Part shown: piece after piece, positions 12,395 through 20,985 of the stretch
Numbering within the stretch: the stretch's first letter is position 1
Layout: each line of letters opens with the position of its first letter
Assembly (NCBI RefSeq): GCF_945957265.1
Contig: NZ_CAMFKO010000006.1
Span: 1 to 64,000, forward strand
Source: an uncultured Dechloromonas sp.
Lineage (GTDB): Bacteria > Pseudomonadota > Gammaproteobacteria > Burkholderiales > Rhodocyclaceae
Reading direction: 5' to 3'
DNA: 64,000 bases
The notes under the pieces: generated by a model
The model's database searches: none
Seen by the model: only the letters and a program-made list of their open reading frames with translations
What the model was told of the DNA's origin: nothing
Program-made: the position numbers and the translations under genes

Positions 12395-12438
12395 GCGGCA
12401 GCGACAACACCAAACCGGCCTGACCGGAGGAGGACACC

Positions 12439-15400
12439 ATGTCCCAACAGAGCTTCAAGCTGCGTGGCCAGCGCGAGGAAATCCGCCGCCGTGGCATCAG
12501 TGGTCCGCAAGCGCTGTTCCGCCTGACCCCGGGCGCCGCCCGCGACGGTGCCGGCGAAACGGTCGAAGTCAGCGGCGACACCGTCGTTCGCGTCGAACTC
12601 GACAACGGTTTCGTGCTGTGGAGCCGGATGGACGACCTGTCCCGCGACTTCGGCACGCCGCCGGCCCGCGATGGCGACGGCTGCTGGGAAATCAGCCGCC
12701 TGACGCCGCGCCGCGCGGCCGCCAGCGAGCGCGGCCTGGCCGGGCTGGCCGTGCGCATCCTCGACTTCTTCGGCATCGATCTCGCCGAAAAATCGGCCGC
12801 CGCGCTCGGCGAACACTTCGAGGAAAAGCTGATCGGCAAGCACCCGCCGGGCTTCTATCGCCTCGACCTGGCCGGCGAATTCGCGCTCAAGCCGGTGGCC
12901 GACGACGAGGCCATCCCGGCCGATGCCGGCCCCACCCTCGTCTTCCTGCACGGCACCGCCTCGTCGGCCGAAGGCAGTTTCGGCAAGCTGTGGGACGGCG
13001 GCAACCTCGAAGGCGCCCGCCTGCGCCAGAGCCTGCTGCCGACCTACGGCGACCGGGTCTTCGCGCTCGAACACCGGACGTTGACCGAAAGCCCGATCGC
13101 CAACGCGCTGGCCCTGGCCAAACGCCTGCCGGCCGGCGCCGACGTCCACCTGGTCAGCCATTCGCGCGGCGGCCTGGTCGGCGAAGTGCTGTGCCTGGCC
13201 GATTGCGCCGATCTCGCCAGGACGCTCACTCCCGAGCAGGTGCACACCCTGTTCGCCGCCGACCGTACCCTCGCCCCGCAACTCGGCCTGATGCCGCTGA
13301 GCGAGGCCCAGATGAAAGCGCGCGACGCCGCCTACGACGCCGACCGCCAACGCCTGCTCGACCTGGTCGCCGAACTCGACCGGAAGCGGCTGCGCATCGG
13401 CCGCTTCGTTCGCGTCGCCTGCCCGGCGCGTGGCACGACGCTGGCCTCGGGTCGTCTCGACCGCTGGCTGTCGGTCCTCGATTACGTCGCCACGGCGGCC
13501 ACCGGCGGCGGGCTGTTCACCGACGGCCTCGACTTCCTGCTCGCCGTGGTCAAGGAACGCACCGACCCGCGCACCCTGCCCGGCGTCGAGGCGATGATGC
13601 CCGGCTCGGCGCTGACCCGGCTGCTCAACGCGACGCCCGAGCTGATCACGACGGCCGACCTGTCGGTCATCGCCGGCGACATCGAGGCCGGCGACGGCCT
13701 GTGGAACACCTTGAAGGTACTGGCCACCGACTGGTTCTACAGGAACGAGCACGACCTCGTCGTCGACACCGCCTCCATGCTCGGCGGCCTGCCGCGCCTC
13801 GGCGGGGCGGCGCGCTATCGCCAGGACCAGGGGCCGAAGGTCAATCATTTCCGCTATTTCACCAACGACCAGAGCGTGCGCTGGCTGGGCGCCGGGCTGT
13901 CCCGCGCCGACGGCGACAACGCCGGTTTCCTGAGCCTCGCCCCCAAGCCGGCCGCCGCGCCGCGCTGCGCCGCCGCCATCGCCCGCAGCCGTGGCGGCAA
14001 CAAGCCGCGGCCGATCGCCGTCGTGCTGCCTGGCACCATGGGCAGCGAGCTGACGGCCGGCGACGATCCGGTCTGGCTCAACTACTGGGCCTTGCTCAAG
14101 GGCGGCCTGAAGAAGATCGCCATGGGCCGCGACGGCATCGCGCCGGTCGGGCTGGTGGACCAGTTCTACGGACCGCTGGTCGAATTCCTGGCGCGCAGCC
14201 ACCAGGTCGAAATCTTCCCCTACGACTGGCGCTTCTCGGTGCGCAAGGCCGCCGCCCGCCTGGTCGGCACGCTGGAGCCGCTGGTCGCCCAGGCCGAGCG
14301 CTCGGGCCAGCCGCTGCGCCTGGTCGCCCATTCGATGAGCGGGCTGGTGGTGCGTTCGATGATCGCCGACGGCGGCGCCGGCACGGCGCTGTGGAAGCGC
14401 ATCACCCAACTGCCGGGCGCCCGCTTCCTGATGCTCGGCACGCCCAACCTCGGCTCCTACGAGGCCGTGCGCTGGCTGACCGGCTTCAACCCGACGCAGG
14501 CCAAGCTCAGCCTGCTCGACATCACGCAGAGCACTGACCAGATCATCAACCTGGTGGCGCGCTATCCCGGCCTGCTCGAACTGCTGCCCTTCGCGCCCGA
14601 CGATCCCGACTTTACCGACACCACCCGCTGGCAGAAGATGCGCCAGGAACTCGGCGCCCGCTGGGATACCGCCCCGGCCGCCGACCTGCAGGAAGCCGGC
14701 GCTACCTGGAAGTTCCTCAAGGCCGCCGCCCCCGATCCGCGCTTCATGGCCTATGTGGCCGGCTGCCAGCCGGCCACCGTCGTCGACTACCGGCTGACGC
14801 CGGGCCAGGTGATGTTCCGCCCCGACCTCAAGCGCCTCGAATTCATCGCCACCCGCGAGGGCGACGGCACGGTGGCCTGGTCCTCCGGCCGGCTGCCCGG
14901 CGTGCCGTTGTGGTACGTCGACAACACCGCGCACGACATGCTGTGCGCCCAGCCCAAGGCCTTCCCGGCCTATCTCGACATCCTGGTCAATGGCCAGACC
15001 ACGCTGCTGCCGAGCAGCCCGCCGGCCCGTGCCCGCAGCGCGGCCGGCGAGGAACGCTTCGTGCTGCCGGCCACCCCGCCGGCCGACGGCATGCCGGCGC
15101 CGGAGGACATCGCCAGCCTCGGCTTCTCCGGGCAGCTGCCGGAAGCGGTCGAGAACGAACAGGCGACGCCGCGCATCGCCGTCAGCATCCGCCACGGCAA
15201 CCTGACCTACGCCCGCCACCCGGTGCTCGTCGGCCATTACCAGGGCGACACCGTGGTCAGCGCCGAAGCCGCGCTCGACCGCCAGCTCAACGGCCACCTG
15301 ACGCGCCGGCTCGACCTCGGCATCTACCCCGGGCCGCTCGGCAGCCACAGCGTTTTCCTCAACGATTCGCCGGTCGCCAAGCCGATGGGCGCCATCGTCG

Positions 15401-17853
15401 TCGGCCTCGGCGAAATCGGCGGGCTCAGCCCGGGACAACTCGAAGCGGCGATTCGCGATGCCCTGCTCGACTACGCGCTGAAGGTCGCCTACTGGCCGGA
15501 TGCCCGCTTCGGCGAGGCCGGCCGGCCGCGTTCGGCGGCGGTCACCTGCCTGCTCGTCGGCACCGGTGGCGGCGGGCTGCCGGTCGGCGATTCGCTCGAA
15601 GCGATGCTGCGCGCCGCGGTCGCCGCCAACCAGACGCTGGCCGACCAGGAGCTCGACGGCCGCGTCCTGATCGACCGCCTCGAACTGCTCGAACTGTACG
15701 AGGACGTCGCCATTGCCGCCGCCGAAGCCCTCGGCCGCGTGTTGCAGAACGAGGCGCTGGCCAACGCCGTCGCCTGGCCGGCCGGCGCCGTCGAAACCGC
15801 CCAGGCCGGGCGCCGCCGGGTGCGCTTCGACAGCGCCAACGAGTGGTACCAGCGCCTGGAGATCGTCCGCCAGGAGGACAAGCTGCGCTTCCTCTTCCCG
15901 ACCGACAAGGCACGCGCCGAGGAAACCCTGGCCACCGGCCAGCTGGCCCTCGCCGATGCCTTCGTGCAGGCGGCCAGCCGCGACACCGGGCGCAACTCGG
16001 AAGCGACCAAGACGCTGTACGAAATGCTGCTCCCGCTGCGCCTGCGCGAACTGGCGCCGCAGCAGGGCAACCTGGTCGTCATCGTCGACCGCCAGTCGGC
16101 CCGCTACCCGTGGGAACTGCTGGAAAACCGCTGGAGCAACGGCGAGCGCCCGCCCTCGGTCGGCGCCGGTTTCGTCCGCCAGTTCCGCACCGACAGCTTC
16201 CGCCAGCGTCCGCTGCACAGCCCGGGCAACACCGCGTTGGTCATCGGCAACCCGGACCTCCAGGGCAGCCCCGACTTCGCCGACCTGCCCGGCGCCCGCG
16301 ACGAGGCGCAGGCCGTCGCCGACCAGCTGTCGGGCGAAGGCTACGATGTCATCGACTGCATCGACCAGGCGGCGACGCCGATCATGGAGGCCCTGCACAA
16401 GAACAGCTGGCGCATCCTGCATCTCGCCGCGCACGGCGTGCATGAACACCCGACCGCCGGCGGCAAGGTTTCCGGCATGGTCATCGGCCCGGCCAGTTTC
16501 CTGACGCCGGGCGACATCGCCCAGATGCGCTACGTGCCCGAACTGGTCTTCATCAACTGCTGCCACCTCGGCCGCGTCGACGGGGCTCGCCCGCTCGACC
16601 GCCTGGGGCTGGCCGCCAACCTCGGCGAGGAATTCATCGCCATGGGCGTGCGCGCCGTCGTCGCCGCCGGCTGGGCCGTCGACGACCGCGCCGGGCAGGC
16701 CTTCGCCGCCACCTTCTACCGCGCCATGCTGGCCGGCGAAACCTTCGGCGAGGCCGTGCGCGTCGCCCGCGAGGACGTCTGGCTGCGCTTCCCCGACGTG
16801 AATACCTGGGGCGCCTACCAGTGCTACGGCGACCCGGATTTCCGTTTCCACCGCGACACGGCGGCGCCGCGCCACAACCAGACGCCCTTCGCCACCGCCC
16901 ACGAACTGGTTTCCGAACTCGACAACCTGGCCGCCGACCTGCGGGCCGGCGCCACCGACGACGCCGAAGGCAAGATCGAGCGGCGCCTGGGCCGCATCCC
17001 GGCCAACCAGAAGGACGGCTGGCTGGCCCGTGCCGACGTCCAGGCCGCGCTCGGCCTGGCCTGGGGCGAAGCCCGCCGCTGGCCGGAAGCCATCGCCGCA
17101 CTCGAAACGGCGCTCACCGCCGACAAGGGCGACTGCTCGATGAAGGCATTGGAACAGTACGCCAACTACCGCGTCCGCCACGCCGCCGAGCTGTGGCAGA
17201 AGGCCGGCCGCCAGTCGGCCAGGAATCGCGAAAAGACGCGGCAGGAGCAGATCGAACGCATCGAATCGGCCATCCTCGACCTCGACACCCTGTGCCGCCG
17301 CGCGCCGACCGTCGAGCGCCTGAACCTGCTCGGCAGCGCCTACAAGCGGCTGGCGCTGATCGAGGACGAAGGGCCGCGCCGCACCGAGGCGCTGGTCAAC
17401 ATGGCGCAGCATTACCGGCTGGCCTACGAGCGCAAGCGCGATGCCTACGCCTTCACCAACTGGCTGGCCGGCAGCCTGCTCACCCGCCAGCGCGGCGAAA
17501 CGCTGGCCACCGCCGACCCCGCCGGCCAGCAGCGCGAACTGGAAGGCCTGCTCCGCGAGCTGGCCCAGCGCAACGAGGCCGACCCCAACTTCTGGGACAG
17601 CGCCAGCCTGGCCGACCTGCAGCTGGTCCGCCTGCTCGCGCAACCCGCCGCCCCGCCCCGCAAGCGCGGCGACACCGGCCTGCCGCCGGCGCTGGCCGTG
17701 CTCGCCACCTACCGCAACGCCATCGCCCGCGGCGCCAGCCCGCGCGAGGTGTCGTCGGTGGCCGAGCACATCGCCTTCCTGATCGCCCTGTGGTCGCCTG
17801 ACGACAAGCCGAAACAGCGCATCCTGCAACAGATCCAGGAGAACCTGTCATGA
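12439..17853 (+). CDS. Giant multidomain protein: two alpha/beta-hydrolase segments, CHAT protease domain and helical repeat tail
   Basis: 1804 residues with no signal peptide. Residues about 1-140 are a beta-rich N-terminal region. Residues about 165-480 form a first alpha/beta-hydrolase (LVFLHGTASS; nucleophile Ser242 in VSHSRGG). Residues about 525-840 form a second, lecithin:cholesterol-acyltransferase-like hydrolase (VVLPGTMGSEL; Ser632 in VAHSMSG; candidate triad His832 in DNTAHDM). After a linker region, residues about 1200-1475 form a CHAT caspase-like domain (YPWELLEN; His1332 in LHLAAHG; Cys1375 in FINCCHLG). Residues about 1490-1800 are helical and TPR-like. It has a strong Shine-Dalgarno (GGAGGAGG). 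The stop overlaps the next start as ATGA. The domains suggest a protease/lipase effector or sensor; function is unknown. Confidence 0.88.
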   Translation: MSQQSFKLRGQREEIRRRGISGPQALFRLTPGAARDGAGETVEVSGDTVVRVELDNGFVLWSRMDDLSRDFGTPPARDGDGCWEISRLTPRRAAASERGLAGLAVRILDFFGIDLAEKSAAALGEHFEEKLIGKHPPGFYRLDLAGEFALKPVADDEAIPADAGPTLVFLHGTASSAEGSFGKLWDGGNLEGARLRQSLLPTYGDRVFALEHRTLTESPIANALALAKRLPAGADVHLVSHSRGGLVGEVLCLADCADLARTLTPEQVHTLFAADRTLAPQLGLMPLSEAQMKARDAAYDADRQRLLDLVAELDRKRLRIGRFVRVACPARGTTLASGRLDRWLSVLDYVATAATGGGLFTDGLDFLLAVVKERTDPRTLPGVEAMMPGSALTRLLNATPELITTADLSVIAGDIEAGDGLWNTLKVLATDWFYRNEHDLVVDTASMLGGLPRLGGAARYRQDQGPKVNHFRYFTNDQSVRWLGAGLSRADGDNAGFLSLAPKPAAAPRCAAAIARSRGGNKPRPIAVVLPGTMGSELTAGDDPVWLNYWALLKGGLKKIAMGRDGIAPVGLVDQFYGPLVEFLARSHQVEIFPYDWRFSVRKAAARLVGTLEPLVAQAERSGQPLRLVAHSMSGLVVRSMIADGGAGTALWKRITQLPGARFLMLGTPNLGSYEAVRWLTGFNPTQAKLSLLDITQSTDQIINLVARYPGLLELLPFAPDDPDFTDTTRWQKMRQELGARWDTAPAADLQEAGATWKFLKAAAPDPRFMAYVAGCQPATVVDYRLTPGQVMFRPDLKRLEFIATREGDGTVAWSSGRLPGVPLWYVDNTAHDMLCAQPKAFPAYLDILVNGQTTLLPSSPPARARSAAGEERFVLPATPPADGMPAPEDIASLGFSGQLPEAVENEQATPRIAVSIRHGNLTYARHPVLVGHYQGDTVVSAEAALDRQLNGHLTRRLDLGIYPGPLGSHSVFLNDSPVAKPMGAIVVGLGEIGGLSPGQLEAAIRDALLDYALKVAYWPDARFGEAGRPRSAAVTCLLVGTGGGGLPVGDSLEAMLRAAVAANQTLADQELDGRVLIDRLELLELYEDVAIAAAEALGRVLQNEALANAVAWPAGAVETAQAGRRRVRFDSANEWYQRLEIVRQEDKLRFLFPTDKARAEETLATGQLALADAFVQAASRDTGRNSEATKTLYEMLLPLRLRELAPQQGNLVVIVDRQSARYPWELLENRWSNGERPPSVGAGFVRQFRTDSFRQRPLHSPGNTALVIGNPDLQGSPDFADLPGARDEAQAVADQLSGEGYDVIDCIDQAATPIMEALHKNSWRILHLAAHGVHEHPTAGGKVSGMVIGPASFLTPGDIAQMRYVPELVFINCCHLGRVDGARPLDRLGLAANLGEEFIAMGVRAVVAAGWAVDDRAGQAFAATFYRAMLAGETFGEAVRVAREDVWLRFPDVNTWGAYQCYGDPDFRFHRDTAAPRHNQTPFATAHELVSELDNLAADLRAGATDDAEGKIERRLGRIPANQKDGWLARADVQAALGLAWGEARRWPEAIAALETALTADKGDCSMKALEQYANYRVRHAAELWQKAGRQSARNREKTRQEQIERIESAILDLDTLCRRAPTVERLNLLGSAYKRLALIEDEGPRRTEALVNMAQHYRLAYERKRDAYAFTNWLAGSLLTRQRGETLATADPAGQQRELEGLLRELAQRNEADPNFWDSASLADLQLVRLLAQPAAPPRKRGDTGLPPALAVLATYRNAIARGASPREVSSVAEHIAFLIALWSPDDKPKQRILQQIQENLS

Positions 17854-18539
17854 GCCCGCGCCGCCGCACAACCGAAACCGCCGCCCCCAAGGCCACGCCG
17901 GCCGTCGCCAAGGGTCGTCCCATCCGGCGCAGCCAGCCGCGCAGCAGCCCGGCCCTGCCGCGCGATGCCGGCGCCCCCGATTACGCGCGCACACCGCTCG
18001 ACGCCATTCCGCTCGCCGGCCTGCCGCCGCGCGCGCTGATCGCGCCCAACTTCCGGCTCTACGAGCTGACCAAGTCCGACCTCGCCGCCCGCCTCGGTAT
18101 CGACAACGGCTTCGCCAGCGAGGCCGAGCTGCGCGCCGCGATCCATCTCGCCCGCAATGTGCTGCAGCCGATCCGCGATGCCTTCGGCTCCTTTTCGCCG
18201 AACAGCGTCTATCGCAGCCAGCGCCTCGAGCGCGCCCTGAAGAACAAGCCGGCATCGTGGCTGAGCACCAGCCAGCACGCCAAGGGCCAGGCCTGCGACG
18301 TCGAGATCGTCGGCCAGCCGACGCTGGAACTGGCGGCCTGGGCCAAGGCGCACCTGGCCGATTTCGACCAGATCATCTGCGAGTGCTACGACCCGGCCAA
18401 GGGGCCGAACTCCGGCTGGGTGCACATCTCGCTCAAGCCGCCCGGTGCCGGTGCCAACCGCAAGCAGTGCCTGAGCTACGTGCGCGACCCGGCGAGCGGC
18501 CGGCTGGTCTACGTGACCGGCCTCAGCGCAATGGGCTGA
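17850..18539 (+). CDS. Peptidase M15-like (D-Ala-D-Ala carboxypeptidase/endolysin fold) protein
   Basis: 229 residues. The M15 zinc-site motifs are visible: STSQHAKGQACDVE (His...Asp) at about residues 141-154, and GWVHIS (third His) at about 190. NFRLYELTKSD before the domain is typical of phage-like M15A proteins. The first roughly 50 residues are basic and Pro/Ala-rich and show no signal peptide, so export, if any, must use another route such as lysis or an injection device. The ATG overlaps the preceding TGA (ATGA), so it is translationally coupled to the CHAT gene. Predicted activity: cleavage of peptidoglycan peptides. The link with a tail sheath gene across the promoter is suggestive. 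Confidence 0.8.
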   Translation: MSPRRRTTETAAPKATPAVAKGRPIRRSQPRSSPALPRDAGAPDYARTPLDAIPLAGLPPRALIAPNFRLYELTKSDLAARLGIDNGFASEAELRAAIHLARNVLQPIRDAFGSFSPNSVYRSQRLERALKNKPASWLSTSQHAKGQACDVEIVGQPTLELAAWAKAHLADFDQIICECYDPAKGPNSGWVHISLKPPGAGANRKQCLSYVRDPASGRLVYVTGLSAMG

Positions 18540-18546
18540 GGCAAAC

Positions 18547-20124
18547 ATGCTGCCCGGCAAGATCGCCACCCTGCTGATCATTGCCACGGCGCTTTCGTTC
18601 TTTGGCGCGCTGATCGTCGCCGCACGCTACCGGGCGGCCATGAAGGCGCTGATGAAGGCCCCCGTCGATGCCGCCACCGCGCCCCCCGGCAAGCCAGCCA
18701 AGCCTTTGCCTCATACCGCCGGCAACCCGGCCGTGCCGGTCACCCTGGCCGGCAACCGCGAGGCGGCGCGGCAGCTGATCCTCGCCTTTCTCGGCATCAC
18801 CCTGGTCATTTCCCTGAACCGGACGCTGCTCACGCAGGTCATGTTCGACGGGCCGATCACCCTCATTTCCGTGAGCACCCTGTGCGCGGCGTATGCCTGG
18901 CCGGTGGTGCCGGTCATCGCCGTCATCCACCGCTGGCCGCGCCGGCGCTTCGTCGGCACCCTGCTGCTCTGGTTCGTCGCCGCCGTCGCGCTGCTCAGCT
19001 GGCGTACCAACGAGAACATCGGCTTCGCCCAGGTCTTCGGATGGATGCTGTTCGATATCGGCCTGCCGCTGATCGTCGTCAGCGCCCTGTGCCTGGGCAG
19101 CGCCACGCGCGCCGTCGCGCCGTGGCTGGCGCCGCTGTTCATCGTGCTGTGCTGGGCCTCGCAGGCCGGCATCGACCTGCTCGCCGCGTTGGTCGAGCAA
19201 CAAAGCCCGCTCGCCTACTGGCTGGCCAGCCATATCGGCGCCGTCACCGCCATCGCGCTGTTCGCCCTGCTCCCCTGGCTGTTCGCCTGGTGGCCGGCGC
19301 GCGCCATCGGCCGCTGGCTGGGGCAGGCCTACGCTGCGCGCCGGCTGTCCGAACTGTTCTACCTGTTCACCGCCGTCTGGGTCATCGCCCTGGTCGGCCC
19401 CGCCCTCGGCGCCATCGCCAGCGAAGGCTGGGGCGCCCTGCTCCATTTCCTGCCCCTGGTCTGGATACCGCTCGGCGCCTGGCTGCTTCACCTGCGCACC
19501 GATCACCGCCCGCCCGGCCGCCCGCCGACGCTGCTCGTACTGCGCGTCTTCCAGCAGGACGCCAACGTGCTGGCGCTGTTCGACCGCGTCATCGAACGCT
19601 GGCGCCTGACCGGCAACACCGTGCTCATCGCCGGCACCGACCTGGTCGACCGCACCATCGACGCCGACGACATCTTCACCTTCCTCGACGGCCGCCTCGC
19701 CGAACGCTTCATCCGCCGCCCGGAAGAAGTCGCCCCCCGCCTCGCCGCCTTCGAATGGCGACCCGACATCGAGGGCCGTTACCGGGTCAACGAATGCTAC
19801 TGCCACGACACCACCTGGCAGCAGGCGCTGACCGAACTGCTGCGCGTCAGCGACGTGGTGCTGATGGACCTGCGCAATTTCGTCGCCGCCAACCAGGGCT
19901 GCCTCTACGAGCTGCAAACCCTCGCCGCGACCCCGGAACTGCGCCGCGTCGTGGTGCTGATCAACGACCGCACCGAGCTGGCACCGGCCCGGGCGGCCGT
20001 CGCCGGCGCGCCGGCCGGCAGGTTTGTCTGGCTGGCGCAGCGGGGCGACACCCCGCCGGACACCGAAGAGGCGCTGGGCGCCTTACTCGACGGGCCTTCC
20101 GAAGCCCTTCCCGCCAAGACATAG
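18547..20124 (+). CDS. Polytopic membrane protein with cytosolic Rossmann-like C-terminal domain
   Basis: 525 residues, family not recognised. About eight or nine hydrophobic helices lie between residues 8 and 318 (for example LLIIATALSFFGALIVAA, LLWFVAAVALLSW, IALFALLPWLFAWW). The last roughly 200 residues are soluble and alternate strands and helices: LLVLRVFQQDANVLALF, TVLIAGTDLVDR, VSDVVLMDLRNF, QGCLYELQTL and VVVLIND. This pattern resembles TIR- or SLOG-like Rossmannoid sensor/effector domains, but I cannot assign a family. It starts only 7 bp after the M15 gene, so it belongs to the caspase/CHAT operon and could be its membrane anchor, sensor or death effector. Confidence 0.7.
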   Translation: MLPGKIATLLIIATALSFFGALIVAARYRAAMKALMKAPVDAATAPPGKPAKPLPHTAGNPAVPVTLAGNREAARQLILAFLGITLVISLNRTLLTQVMFDGPITLISVSTLCAAYAWPVVPVIAVIHRWPRRRFVGTLLLWFVAAVALLSWRTNENIGFAQVFGWMLFDIGLPLIVVSALCLGSATRAVAPWLAPLFIVLCWASQAGIDLLAALVEQQSPLAYWLASHIGAVTAIALFALLPWLFAWWPARAIGRWLGQAYAARRLSELFYLFTAVWVIALVGPALGAIASEGWGALLHFLPLVWIPLGAWLLHLRTDHRPPGRPPTLLVLRVFQQDANVLALFDRVIERWRLTGNTVLIAGTDLVDRTIDADDIFTFLDGRLAERFIRRPEEVAPRLAAFEWRPDIEGRYRVNECYCHDTTWQQALTELLRVSDVVLMDLRNFVAANQGCLYELQTLAATPELRRVVVLINDRTELAPARAAVAGAPAGRFVWLAQRGDTPPDTEEALGALLDGPSEALPAKT

Positions 20125-20144
20125 CGCACGCCTGAAAACCAGGG

Positions 20145-20378
20145 TCAATCGCCACCCGACTTGAAAAGGGAATGGGGAACGAAGGCACTGTCCATGACCA
20201 GGCAAGCGTCAAGGCAGGCCTTCGTCATCGCGGCGGATTGCTCGCAAGCGCTTCGCGTCAGCTCGATATTGAGCAGCATCGCTCTCTCGGTAACGACCAG
20301 GACACTTTCGGCAAAGGCGCCAGCGGCGGCCAGCGTGGTTTTCTGTGTTTCGGCAACGGTTTCGATGGCGAATTTCAT
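20145..20378 (-). CDS. Small phasin-like protein
   Basis: 77 residues, alpha-helical and Ala-rich (ETVAETQKTTLAAAGAFAES...). The pattern fits the phasin family, which coats polyhydroxyalkanoate granules, but it is shorter than most phasins. A good Shine-Dalgarno (GGAGAC) sits 6 bp before the ATG on the minus strand. It lies between the end of the membrane-protein gene and the Rnk-like gene. I am fairly sure it is expressed and less sure of the family. Confidence 0.6.
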   Translation of the reverse strand: MKFAIETVAETQKTTLAAAGAFAESVLVVTERAMLLNIELTRSACEQSAAMTKACLDACLVMDSAFVPHSLFKSGGD

Positions 20379-20458
20379 TGAAGTCTCCGTGGATGGGTAA
20401 TGGACGAACAGCCAGCCCGGCTTGCGGGCCGGCCAAGGGAGGCCGCCGATGGGCGACG

Positions 20459-20869
20459 CTAGGCGGCGCTTTTACGGACGCCGGTGACCTTCAATCGGCG
20501 CACCGAGCCGTCGGGGAAATCCCACGCGATGTCCTGGCCGACCCGCAAACCGATCAAGGCGCTGCCGACCGGCGTCAGCACCGATACCTTGCCCGCCGCG
20601 GGGTCAGCCTCCTCGGGAAAGACCAGTTCGATTTCGCGCTGCGTTCCCAGGCGCTCGTCCAGATAGACGCAACGGACGTTCATGGTCACCACATCCTCCG
20701 GAACCTGTTCCTTTTGAACTACAATTGCCCGATCCAATTCGTCCGCCAGTTCATCGTTCAGGGCATATCCGCGTAAGCGCGCGTAGTCTTCGAGGCTCAG
20801 GACAGGCTCTCCGAATACCGGGCAATCTTTGGGCACGGCGGATGTTTTGGCAAAATTGGCTGCATTCAT
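20459..20869 (-). CDS. rnk: Rnk-like regulator with GreA/GreB C-terminal domain
   Basis: 136 residues, the length of E. coli Rnk (regulator of nucleoside diphosphate kinase). The second half is the GreA/GreB FKBP-like domain (VRCVYLDERLG, LVFPEEADPAAGKVSVLTPV, GSALIGLRVGQ), while the N-terminus lacks the long Gre coiled coil. Such proteins bind RNA polymerase and compete with Gre factors. The ATG at 20869 (MNAANFAKTS) is preferred over an in-frame start at 21082, which would overlap the divergent LysR gene and add non-homologous residues. The Shine-Dalgarno is weak. Confidence 0.78.
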   Translation of the reverse strand: MNAANFAKTSAVPKDCPVFGEPVLSLEDYARLRGYALNDELADELDRAIVVQKEQVPEDVVTMNVRCVYLDERLGTQREIELVFPEEADPAAGKVSVLTPVGSALIGLRVGQDIAWDFPDGSVRRLKVTGVRKSAA

Positions 20870-20985
20870 GGGATGACATGCTACTGCCCCGGCAAGCATC
20901 CCGATAGCCGTTAAACCGGCATCAAAATGGTTCCCACAAGGAAACAATTGCAAGACGCGATGATGAACAGGAGCCTCAGGCACCC

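Noticed and set aside
12331-17829. 1832-codon open frame on the minus strand
   Set aside because: It mirrors the 1804-codon CHAT/hydrolase gene in GC-rich DNA; its product is low-complexity Ala/Gly/Arg-rich and has no domain or ribosome site.
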